The notes under the pieces are model-generated. The model had not been told where the DNA came from, searched no databases, and worked only from the letters and a program-made list of their open reading frames with translations. Below are positions 50,401-61,100 of a DNA stretch of 64,000 nt, piece after piece. The translations under genes were made by a program, and so were the position numbers. Where the stretch lies: the NCBI GenBank assembly GCA_030562195.1, contig CM060200.1:35967468-36031467 (forward strand). Direction: 5' to 3'. The stretch comes from Nipponacmea schrenckii. Its lineage: Eukaryota > Mollusca > Gastropoda > Lottiidae. The stretch's first letter is position 1; every line of letters starts with the position of its first letter.

Positions 50401-53400
50401 AACTTAAAATGTTTTATTGATAGCCATTGTGAGTAATATCTTGAGATTCATCACATGATTTTTGCCGTGGGTGACTGTACTCACTATCCATGATCTGAAA
50501 TAAACCTACTTGAACAAACCTACTCTAAAGTTATATTCAGGGAGCCGCTGTGGCTCAGTGAATTAGATGCTTGCACGCTAACCTGAGGGTTCAGGGTTAA
50601 ATCCTGGCAAAGAACTTTCAAATTTTTCAGCTTGGTTTCCCCTTGTCAGTGATGTAGGTTGGAGGGACTAACATGGAAAAAGTGTATAGTCTTTTGGAGA
50701 GGCCCCTTGTGCTACAGAACCTGTACATTGAAGAGCCCTTGACAGTTGGGAATGAATTGTTATTTTAAAACTATCAATTAAATCAATTAATTATTGTGAT
50801 TGATTTCAGGATCAGATAATGAAGCCCAAGCTAAAACAGTATCATCATCAGATAGTAAAAATACAGATAATGTTGAAAACGAAACATCAGTAATATCCAG
50901 TACAGATCCTGATGATTCTACTAAAGAAAATAATGCTACTGGCTTACCTGAATCAAGGTAGGGTTTGTCTGAATCAAATGGTCATGGCATAAATTAGCAT
51001 AGACGTGACCATTGTGCCTTTCATTAAAATTTTATCTTTACAATTATGTTAACTAATTTGGTATTGTTTGTTTTGATTGATTTGTTTCAGGTTACCCAAC
51101 ACAACATTGAGAAACCCTGGCTTTGTATTTGGTGAAAATCTCTCCAATAGAGTAACAGTAAGTAGCTATCCAAAAGTCAATTTTATGGGTCAGGGATCTG
51201 TCTGAAGTCTGTAGTCCAGATCGATGAAGTTTTCACATTCTTTCATCAGAAAAGCAGTGGTCAAATTGATATTCTTTGTAAATGGAGTTTGACAATGTCA
51301 AATTTGTCATTTATAGGGTGTATCCTCTACCAATGTCAATGATGAAGTATCATCACCTAACTTAGTATTTGGTGAAGGTCTAAGTGAAAGAGTAAAGAAT
51401 GGTACTACTAGTAGTACTACAGAAGAGGAAACTAACGAAGCTGATAGTAATAGTACTAACACTGCAGCTAATGCTAGTAAGTATGGGATAAATAGAATGT
51501 CAGAGGCTTGTTTGCCTTACTCTTACAAATAATTTCCAAAATATACTTGATTTTGGAAGAAAAGAGTTTATATGTGGGATATTTACTATTGTATTCTGTA
51601 TTTGATGCTAGTAAAGAGTTATATACTGTAGTTATAATAGAAAACATTATTAGTTTAAAAGTAAAATCTGTCAATCAACTATAACACTTGTACCTGCTTT
51701 GTAGTTTCTCTCTAAACTAAGGATAGAGCTATAAATCAAAAGTTTGGATATTCTGAGCATGATTTGCATTGTTAGCAACATGGTCATTATTGAGTCCATT
51801 TTTTAACTGTTAGCAACATGGTCATTATTGAGTCCGTTTTTTAACTGTTAGCAACATGGTCATTATTGAGTCCGTTTTTTAACTAACAAAGTTTTAAACT
51901 TTTTGTTATTGAAGATTTTCAAGAAGTATTATTTGTATTTATATATTGTGTGTTTGAAACAGGTGGTAATCAGACATTAGCTGAATCAGCTCGGGAATAC
52001 CAAGCTAAACAAGAAAATAAACCAGATTTAAAAGAAGTGGAAGTAGTTACAGGAGAAGAAGAAGAATCGAATGTATTACATGCTACAGCTAAACTGTATT
52101 TATTTGATAGTGATAATCAGACCTGGATTGAGAAAGGTCAAGGTCTCTGTCGTTTAAATGACATGACTGCATCTGAATCAGGCTCATTTCAATCTCGATT
52201 AAGTAAGCTTTCAATTGTATTTTCAGTCTACACAAACCGTACAAACTTTTCAAGAGAGGTTTTAACAATCTTCAAGCAAAGTACAGACGTTACATCAACC
52301 CTCTTAGACGACCTTCGTATTTTAATCTGAATCACATGTCTTCCCTGGAAATGTAAATTGACAATTTTAAGGGTACTTGAGTATTTACTTTGCTAATAAG
52401 AATTAATTAACTTTAAATTATCCTAAGAATGTGTTATTTTGTTTTGTAGTTATGAGAACACAAGGTAGTTTACGTGTTATATTAAATACCCCAATATGGT
52501 GTGGTATGACAGTAGAAAGAGCTAGTCCTAAAAGTGTTAGAATATCAGCTATAGTTGAAGAAGAGGGAGTGAAAGTATTCCTTATTATGGTATGACTTTA
52601 CTCATTAACTCTAGCCACCTTTATTTTGGCTAAACTTATTCACATATCATCTCTTTTTAGATATATTCCATGAAAGTTTGGGCTATATTAGGTTATTCAC
52701 CTTCAGTGTTTAGAGACTTATGGTCCTCAAGTTGTGTCATGCTTCTATTAGCTATTCTATTGTAGCACCATTTATTTCTATAATTCAATATATTTGTAAA
52801 TTTTTTTAAGTCGAATCCCAAAGACAGTGAGAACTTATTACGAGCTATAGAATGGAGAGTTCAGAGATTAAAGGCGGCAGAGGAAAGTCAACCAAAGGCA
52901 GAAGAAAGAGGCTCTGAGAAAAGAAAAGCTGATTCTACAGACTATGAAGTTGTTGGTAAAAAATCAAGGTCAGTGGAGAAAGTTAAAACTTGAGCTGTGA
53001 TTCAAGCTTGAAGTTGTGTTTGAATAACAAATTACTTTTCATTTCACAGAGTGTGAAAAAATATCTTTTTTAGGTTGTTTTTTTATATGAATTGTTTACA
53101 TGTGCTTAAAGATTGATAAATTCACTGTTCTTGGGTCAGCCATGACTGTGAAGGCAGTGTCCATTTTATAGTGGAAAGTAGTTTTTTATCTCATAGCAAT
53201 ATTGCTCGGACATAAACATATCATATCAAATTTGCATCCAATTTAATGTATGGTTGATATCTACAGTATCTAAAATATATTGTTTGTTATTACAGACCTG
53301 ATCTAGCTGTTGAAGGTAGTGAGAGTAGTACGTCAGTATTACGTGAAGAATCAGACAGTAGTGTTCAAGATCCCGAGACAGAAGGTTCAGCTCCTACTAG

Positions 53401-53404
53401 TTAA
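44442..53404 (+). CDS. RANBP3: Ran-binding protein 3 (CRM1 export cofactor), 14 coding exons
   Basis: Exons: 44442-44460, 45132-45172, 45337-45379, 46826-46990, 48421-48483, 48646-48732, 50264-50356, 50810-50957, 51091-51157, 51317-51476, 51963-52202, 52450-52589, 52811-52968, 53296-53404. They join in frame to 510 aa (human about 567). The N-terminal half is Ser/Thr/Asn-rich with SSILKPATL; two FG-type motifs follow, FVFGENLSNRV (231-241) and LVFGEGLSERV (258-268). The Ran-binding domain (RanBD1) spans about 320-448: EVVTGEEEESNVLHATAKLY, TWIEKGQGLCRLNDM, QSRLIMRTQGSLRVILNTPI. A bipartite NLS-like KRK...GKKSR lies near 459-475 and the tail is acidic. In the family the protein binds Ran-GTP, RCC1 and CRM1/exportin-1 in the nucleus and promotes export-complex assembly. 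Introns 3 and 4 each contain a DNA transposon. Confidence 0.94.
44461..45131. other. RANBP3: RANBP3 intron 1
   Basis: Starts GTTAGA directly after a 19-base first coding exon and ends TTTGTTTGTTTCAG. It contains no recognisable feature. CTAG-rich near-repeats around 44800-44880 (ACTTTTTCA...TAGATC...GAGCCTTGAC, twice) form a roughly 35-bp imperfect direct repeat. Confidence 0.5.
45569..46072 (-). pseudogene. Transposase N-terminal zinc-finger fragment
   Basis: A 167-codon frame; codons up to about 147 are inside the transposon and the last ones run past its end into host intron, so the original C-terminus is missing. Residues 14-24 (KTFNKWSFNKD) and a Cys/His cluster (C41, C44, C77, H79, H86) look like the N-terminal TTF/BED-type finger of hAT-family and hAT-derived proteins (C17orf113/ZNF862-like). 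There is no catalytic or dimerisation domain. It may be a relic of a longer transposase gene or could still make a DNA-binding peptide. Superfamily assignment is from motif memory only. Confidence 0.55.
45631..46709 (-). mobile_element. 1.08-kb DNA transposon with CAGGCCTCGAA termini (hAT-like, non-autonomous)
   Basis: The ends are inverted: CAGGCCTCGAA at 45631 and TTCGAGGCCTG ending at 46709. GATCAA flanks both ends directly (45625-45630 and 46710-46715), giving a 6-bp duplication; hAT elements normally make 8 bp, so superfamily assignment is tentative. The interior is richer in CpG and GTTACG/CGTAACCGA words than the host intron; these recur near both ends as subterminal repeats. It carries one transposase-like fragment on the minus strand and is too short to be autonomous. 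It lies in RANBP3 intron 3. Confidence 0.8.
47221..48167. mobile_element. 947-bp non-autonomous hAT element with 8-bp target duplication
   Basis: The termini are a perfect 15-bp inverted repeat: CAGGGATCATGATTT at 47221-47235 and its complement at 48153-48167. TTTCTTGC occurs immediately outside both ends (47213-47220 and 48168-48175), an exact 8-bp duplication. CAGGG termini and 8-bp duplications are hallmarks of hAT transposons. No open frame over 60 codons is present, so it must be mobilised in trans. It lies in RANBP3 intron 4. Confidence 0.9.
48960..50010. repeat. Degenerate dispersed repeats in RANBP3 intron 6
   Basis: Two copies of a block with GACAATATATTGAATAT, TTTGACCTA.TTTTCAA.GTCAT and GGTCACACC.TCCGTA start near 48997 and 49169. 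Downstream are ACTTCCGGTT words, GAAATTTCATCAAAATCGGTC and AATGGCGGCCGATATGGC. The texture matches the dispersed 'conserved phrase' repeats common in mollusc DNA. No terminal repeats or frame could be defined. Confidence 0.5.
50540..50760 (+). mobile_element. SINE copy, 3' module missing
   Basis: Starts GGGAGCCGCTGTGGCTCAGT (A box), has GGTTAAATCC (B box, one change from the 35740 copy) and the body GGTTTCCCCTTGTCAGTGAT, and fades near CTTGACAGTTGGGAATGAAT. The 3' module of the full element is absent. It lies in RANBP3 intron 7 in the sense direction, about 50 bases before exon 8. Confidence 0.85.
51771..51884. repeat. 38-bp triplicated repeat in RANBP3 intron 10
   Basis: Three near-identical units starting GTTAGCAACATGGTCATTAT at 51771, 51809 and 51847 and ending in CGTTTTTTAACT. 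Only one substitution is visible (CCA versus CCG), so the triplication is recent. Confidence 0.9.
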
Positions 53405-55060
53405 AGTAATCCTGCTTTCTGTACAGCAAAAATACAGCTAACATAATCCTGCATGTTTTACTGCTTTTAGGCTCTATCTTAATCCTTGGACTCTACTCTG
53501 CACATAATTATTACCTTACATATCTCTATATTGAAGTATATTATTGCACTCATAACACTCAGTTTGTCTGTCCACTAATATTTCATCTAAAATTCTCTAA
53601 ATTCAACAGGTTTTCTTTTTTGAATGAAACCTGGTTTGTGAATATTCATGTATACTGCAGATTAGTATGGCATTTGACCATATATCACTATAACCTCTAA
53701 ACTGTTGTTATGTCATGTTACCTGTTGAACTATATAATACTTTGAATAGAAGCCTTCTGTTTATATTAGTTATGATCTGTACATAAATACATATTCTTTA
53801 TTTCACTCTCATCTCTATGTATAAAAAAATTTCTTTGTTAATTTGAAACCAAAAGCAAGTGGTATTAAGGTAATGGGCTGACTACCAAATTACAGGCCGT
53901 GAATAAGGTAGTCAAAGGAAAAATTTCCAGACAAACAAGTGCATCCAAATAAACAACACGTTTTATTATGACATTAAATTGATAGTATTGTATGTGTCTA
54001 TTTCAGCATCCTGTGAGAGCCATTCATCTTCATTTACAATAAGATCCGAATCTGAATGATAAAATAATATACTTAACTGTACGGGTATATTACAACATCT
54101 ACAACAAACACGATACCGTTTTTCTACAAATTTCATAGTTAAAGAATTTCATATCTTATGTTATGGTATCCTACTTTTGAAAGTTGTTCGTTTGTAACCA
54201 TTAGTTACCAAAACAGACTTTGGTGAATATCAACAACCCACCAATTTTCGGATTGTATTTCCATGGAAACTGTGATCTCGGAGTAAGTCATTGTTACAGT
54301 TTGTGGCAGTGAAGTTGACAAAGACTAACGACATCAGACTTTTGAAAATCATGAGTTGTTAATGTTTTTTGTGCGACATATTGTTGAAGGACTTATTTAC
54401 TATAATTTTAAACTTTTTCAAGCATCTTGGTGCATATTCAGAAGGTGCTGATCATGTGACTTGTTTTGCTATAATGTTCTACTGAATTATGACAACATTT
54501 GAACAAATGAATTAAATTACAATATAGGATTGTTTTGAGGTTTTCTACAGAATGGGATACAGTTATGTATTCACATTTCCAATTTAATTGTACTGAAAAG
54601 GGCTTCTATTTTTTTTAACTTCAATTCTTCCAAATCTCTTCCAATGTATTTTTCTGAAACAGCCTCTCCCTATCATTTGAAACATTTCATATATTATGTA
54701 CATGTATATCATTTTATAATCAGAAAGGCATGTTCGGTCATATATGCTAATTCGGATTACATTTGACCATTCGTTAAGTTGAACTGAATATTCCTAAGAG
54801 AACATACTTGTTACAAAGAAGGAATGATGTATTGAACTGTAAGGATCCAAATTCAAACATGATATAAAACAAACACATTTAGAGTACTTTAATTTTAGTA
54901 TTGGAATAGTATTTAAAGAGTAATTAAAATCTGTAATTTTCTTGATAACCAGACCATTAAAATAGGAGCCCTTGTTGATCTGTTATAAATAATTGTATTT
55001 AATGTGTTTTAAAAATACAATTGACAACAATTCTTCTGTAAATAAACAGATTGAAAACAT
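53405..55060 (+). other. RANBP3: RANBP3 3' UTR and flanking DNA
   Basis: AT-rich sequence after the RANBP3 stop (TAA, 53402-53404). AATAAA hexamers occur at about 53947 and at 55041-55046; the latter is followed by a T-rich stretch (ATTTTTATTGTGCC). Either could end the transcript. No gene is seen. Confidence 0.45.
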
Positions 55061-56505
55061 TTTTATTGTGCCTTTATCTCCATATTTAAGATAATTTGTT
55101 ATTGGTGTTAGCAGTGGGCTGGAAGGTCCTTAAGCAGCTATTGTGTTAAAGAAACATGAACTAGACCAACAAAGGAAGAGAAAGATAAAGTTTTCAAGTA
55201 GATCTCGCGATCATTTATTCTTTCCTTACTGGAAGTAATAATGTGTTAATTAGTAAAAACTTGAAGTCAGAAAGTTATGAACATCCTCAGGTTTACTATC
55301 GGTCCACTTTCATACTTCTCAAATCCTTTTACTTTTACAAATCCAAGCTTAAATGAGTAGCCGTGTTTTATAAGACCTAAAAACAGTCTAATGTTTTAAA
55401 TTAGATCTAAACATAACTTTACACGGGTAATGACAATGTTGTCCGACCAATGCCTGGCTTGATCTTGTAACATTTTGTTTTTTTTGTACTGCAGGAGTTT
55501 GATGCAATTATAAATCTTACTGCAGGGTTGGATTTCACAATTGAAAAAATAGGTACCTCCTGGAAGCATTGAAACCCTGAATATAAAAGAGATTTGCCAT
55601 AAGGGTTTTAAAGTCAACATATTAACCAACATAAGCTATGCACACTTGTAACATGTCTACTTATATTTGGAAATTGTAGGAATAAACTACATGTAATGTT
55701 GTTACTGTCCTGGCAAATTTTACTCACTGCATACCGCATGGCGTTGCTAATCCTTAAGAGCTGCAAACATTCATTTGTTTCCACAGAATGCAGATTCAGA
55801 TGGAAAGAAAATTCCCAAGGGATGATAAGTTTCAATCAAAAGAGTGGGCTACTGACAAAATCCCTAAAATATTCTACATATGCTATAAAACTATAAGAAA
55901 AATAGTTTGATTCAAGAAATTTATTTGCTGTTATCACAAATACATTCAAAATATTTGACGATAAACAAGTATAAGACAAAATTATTTCTTCTTTATAGTG
56001 AACATATATTTAAAATACACATAGTGATTTATCAAATTTCTGGTTATTTTATTTTTTCAAATCTTAAATCTTAAAAACTTAAAATATCAGAAAATCATGT
56101 TTTCTCTGTATGACATCTTGAAAAAGTATTATTGCACTATATAAACTAATGATAAATCCAGTCTTTAACAGTTGAAAAGAAATTTATAATAAAAAGAGTT
56201 TTATACATAGCAAACACTATTTGAATATTCAAGATTATTACAAAATTTGTTCTTGCATATTGATGAGAATCTTGAATAATAATTTCTTTATTTCAATCCT
56301 ATGTAAGACACATCAATGCATTCTTTTCATAAAATAATTTCAGAAGTAGATTACATTCATGAGTAATGACCATGACCTACAACAAAAAATATATATAACT
56401 TTTTTAGCTGAGGTTGAAGTCTTGCATGACATCTTTATGACAATATTTGTCCAAAAAATCATACATTTACAAAGTGTTATGTTTATTCTACATCCATCCT
56501 AGTGT
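55061..56505. other. Intergenic DNA between convergent RANBP3 and FGGY
   Basis: AT-rich with no conserved frame on either strand; overlapping open frames of 66-78 codons near 55396-55896 show no family resemblance. The 3' UTR of FGGY (minus strand) may reach into this region. Confidence 0.45.
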
Positions 56506-56509
56506 ATAT

Positions 56510-56960
56510 ATTATACAATGTATTGACACAGGATATGATTTCTTTGACATTGTGTACAATTATGACATCATATACATAACCTTGACATTGTGCACAAATC
56601 ATTTCAAATTATGATGTGTACAAATCATGACAAATGCAAATAGAATTATGGCATTGTGTACAAATCTTTGATATTGCTACAAAACATGTAATTATTACAT
56701 TGTGTACATATCTATGACATTGTATACAAAACATGTAATTATTACATTGTGTACATATCTATGACATTGTGTACAAAACATGTAATTATTACATTGTGTA
56801 CATATCTATGATATTGTGTACAAAACGTGTAATTATGACATTGTGTACATATCTATGACATTGTGTACAAAACTTGTAATTATGACATTGTGTCGCCTAC
56901 ATATCTATGACATTGTGTACAAAAATAGTAATTATGAAATTGTGTAAGACTCATGTAATA
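56510..56960. repeat. 47-bp tandem array
   Basis: The unit contains ATTACATTGTGTACATATCT, ATGACATTGTGTACAAAACA and TGTAATT. About six good copies lie between roughly 56640 and 56940, with degenerate copies before them. Each unit is itself two related halves built on GACATTGTGTACA, so the array arose by doubling of a shorter repeat. Confidence 0.88.
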
Positions 56961-57241
56961 TAATGACAAATACAAATCAATTTGGCTAAAAGAAGCAAGG
57001 TGTTCATATATCTTGTCAAATAATTGTCTTTTTACACTCAAAAATCAAAGTTGATCCATTAAAAAAGTTATTTCATTTGCTAAAATTGTGATTTATTTTT
57101 TTGTCTTCTCATGACATTGATATAAATGATCTCAGAGTGATTTTAAATCAAACAGTATTATGACATGATATTAACTAGTACTTTGAGAGAAGTACTTTTT
57201 TTAGTTGAGAAAGTTTTGCGGCCACTGGCCCTGGTCTTATT

Positions 57242-57592
57242 ATGCCAAATACATGTTATAAATTTATATCAAATACATGTTATAAATTTATATCAAATAC
57301 AAGTTATAAATTTATATCAAATACATGTTACAAATTTATATCAAATAAATGTTATAAGTTTTTATCAAATAAATGTTATAAGTTTTTATCAAATACATGT
57401 TATAAATATGTTATAAATTTATATCAAACTCACGTTATAAATTTATATCAAATACATGTTATATATTTATATCAAATACATGTTATAATTTTATATCAAA
57501 TACATGTTATAAATTTATATCAAATACATGTTATAAATTTATATCAAATACATGTTATAAATTTATATCAAATACATGAACTAAGCTTAAAA
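57242..57592. repeat. 24-bp tandem array, about 14 copies
   Basis: A head-to-tail unit of CAAATACATGTTATAAATTT plus ATAT, with a few variants (AAGTTATAAA, AAATGTTATAAG) and one irregular unit near 57400-57440. The period is 8 codons without a stop, so it produces open frames in two phases; these are not genes. Confidence 0.92.
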
Positions 57593-57595
57593 TGA

Positions 57596-58195
57596 TGTGA
57601 AGACTGCGAACAAATTATGACCCAAATATTATGTATAATCACTGTGCCAAATTACATAAGTTACCATCTTCAAAATTCACGCAAACCAATGTGCAAATAA
57701 GAAAAATATTAGAATAAGACTAATCTGTTGCAATTGCTAAATTTGACAGGATCATTAAATAAGATAACAGGATTGTTTTCAGGTATAATAAATGTTATTT
57801 GAAACCATATATACGTGTAATCACTTTTAATTACCAAACATTAATCTAGTTTCAATCATCTAGACATATATAGTGCATATTTATGAACATATTTATGCAC
57901 ATTTGTGGACAAATTAAAATATAATATACACCAGCAGTTTGGGGTAGAAAAAGAGTAATCAAAGAGTAGTCTTATAATGTTTCAAAAACTACATTTACTG
58001 TAGTCTTCTCATGTGTAAGTTTGAAATCATCTTGTATTGACTTGACAAAGTTATACTCTGTATAATAATAATGACCTATTTAGATATGACCAATTATGAC
58101 TAATTATACATATTATGATCAATCACAGTATGTGAAGGTAATATTTTTTGGCTTGAATTGTCAGATTTCTATAGATTATATAAAATATTGTCCTG
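57596..58195. other. FGGY 3' flank, no gene seen
   Basis: AT-rich sequence downstream of the FGGY stop on the minus strand. No strong poly(A) hexamer on that strand is obvious within it; TTTATT at about 57092-57097, beyond the 24-bp array, is a candidate. Confidence 0.4.
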
Positions 58196-61100
58196 CTAGC
58201 TAGCCATTATATTTCGATATTCTCTTTGGTCCATTAACATCTTTAAAAATACTTTGTATTTCTTATCATGGTATCTGAAATAAAATACAATATTTGAAGA
58301 ACATCATTTCTGTTTCATCTTTAACATCATTAACTTTCCAAGATCCATTTTTAATGGGAAGTTTGTACAGTTGAATATATTCTTGTTTCATATGGTTTTA
58401 ATAAGAATTAATTCTGACAATTTCTGTTATCAAACATGATACTTACTGTTTAAGATTTGAATCTGGTAAAATGACAGTTCCTAAACCGCCCATTTTCTCC
58501 ATTGCATCCTAAACAACATATATATATATAACATTAAGATTAAATTTGTATCAGTATATAATTATTATGTAAATCTTTTTCTAGCTCACAAAACAGCAAA
58601 TAAATTAATCTAAATTAATTTCAAACTTAACCATTACATTTGTTTGTTCTTCCTCCATTACCTGCGGCTACCTACATAGCTATTGAAAATATTCTATTGA
58701 ATGCCCTTGAGACTAGTTCATGACAAATTGTTGACATGATTTTTAACATCCAAGTTACTCCATTTACACCATATATTCATTTGAATAAGTTTTGAGGACC
58801 GACAACAAGGGATCTTATCTTACCTGTATACTAGAATAATGACCAGACGCACTAGCTGCTAATATAGCACACCCTAATAACATTGATTCACTAGTATGAG
58901 GTAGTATTATCGGTAAATCTACAATATAATGAATGTCATATCAATTAATAAATATCTTATTGCCAGGACAAAATTAATGGCCATTCCTTCAATGTTCTTG
59001 TCAATGTTTATGTTACTCCAAACAGTCCTGAGTTTTCCAGCTATGATTACTTCCAAAATAATATTCGAACAGTTTTGAATGTTATTTCCCATTTTTCCAA
59101 ATAAAAATCATAGCATAGACCAAACATTTTAACATTGATTAATTAGAGCTATTTACAGCTTGGCTGATAGAAATAGAGGTGAAGATGAATTAAACTAAAA
59201 CTTTTAATCTTCAACCAGGACAAGAACCCATGTGCACCATTTTATGACTATTGTACAAGACCTGAACCAAATTAATGAATATAAATTATAGTTCCTACTG
59301 GTTATATCTGCATGTGTTTGTATAAACAAATTGTTTTTTGATAATCCACCACACATTGATAAGTAACAAATATCATGTCCACTAGCATTCATTTCATCTA
59401 TTATATGTTTCGTACCATACTGTAATATAACACAATATAGTTAAACATAAGAGTAAACTTACTACAAAGAAAGGAACAAATGGTCATTTATATCATTGCT
59501 CACACAAAAACCGAAAATTTTTTGACAATATTTGTAACAATAGGTCATAGAAGGCAAGACTATCATAATATATAAGGGAGCAACTGTTTACTATGTAATT
59601 CATTGCTTGATAAAAACTGGAGTACCCTCGTTGTAACGTCGCAAGTTATTTAATAAAGTATTTGTTATCTATATAATTATGTCCTGATATATATTCTCCA
59701 ATAACTAAATGTCACTTAAGGAAATTAAGATTACCAAAATAAAACAATTTTTGTTCTCTGTGACCAAAGCTGTTATGGTTCTTCCTGTTTTGTAATCATG
59801 TGAGATTAAATTCTGACCAAAATGATGACCTATCCAGTTAGTACAATTTGAAATACTTACAGCTAATGCTTGTAGTGTAGCTAAATATTTAACGGCTAAT
59901 GTTTCTAAGTTTGACGACAGAGTTAAACCACTAAGCTAAAATTAGAAATAAAACATTCACTATAGTAATTAATACAGTTGATTTTACTAGCAAGCAGGAC
60001 TTGTTAACCCCAATGGATTACTCATTCCCACCCTACAGCTGGCTCATCTGATGTAACCATGACAATAAATTTGATTTCAATTTTTGTCCCACATGTTAAC
60101 TTAACATGCAAAAGTAGAATTATTTTATAGTTATCATTTACCATTCCTTTCAATGACCAATCAGCTACAGGAGATCTGTTGCCATGGTAATCAGGCCACA
60201 TATGATAGTCATTGGTCAGTTCTGCTATAGAATACTTCCCCTCTGTTTCTGCTATATCATCTAATAACTCATTTAAATAATTATGTAGGTGGACATCTCT
60301 ATAATACAAAGGATTAATATTTTTTTATTATTAAAATCATGAAAAATATACCCCACACTGCCTTAAATAATTATAATTAACTGAACTATTACTATCATGT
60401 AACATTTTGTACGGATGAATCCTACCTGGTTCACTAAGTCAAAACTTACTTTTCTTTGGCTTTTTCTACAGCTTCTTCATAAGCAGGATGACTTTCAAGA
60501 ACAAAATCTATCTGAAATATATTTTCAAATTTAAGAGATATAGAAACAAATCAATTAGATATCTTTGATATGTATAGTCCACACCACCTTCATCCTAGGT
60601 TTATTGTTCTAATACCAAACCTGTACCAAGCTCATGCATTCTCACAGCCGTCTAAACAAATATAAAAGTCTAACTTACTAGTTTTCCTGTTGAACTTTGA
60701 CCTCCTTCATTAGCAAACCATCCAGGCAATATTGCAGAATAATATGGACCCCAAACACCATTTACATATATCGGCTCATGATTGATCTTTAGATAAAATA
60801 TATATTTCAAAATTAAAAAATTGATTTTTAGATGATCTTTTTTGCACGATCAATTGGAATATCATAAAGATAGGCAATTTAATGAAATGAACAGATTTTG
60901 ACGTCCTACTCTTCTGCACCTTATGGGCTTATGTAGACAGGCATAAAGAAAGGCAACAACATGTAGTGTGCAATGATAGACAGGGGATAAGACATCTGAT
61001 CTAGTTCACTCCTTTTCAATTATCAAGCTCGGAATCTGAGTTAACCAATAACCATTTGCTGAGTGGCCCCGCCTCTCACATACAGTAAAAAAAAAAAAAC

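Noticed and set aside
57165..57595. Two overlapping open frames with repeated CYKFISNT/YQIHVINL
   Set aside because: Product of a 24-bp tandem repeat with no in-frame stop; not a protein.
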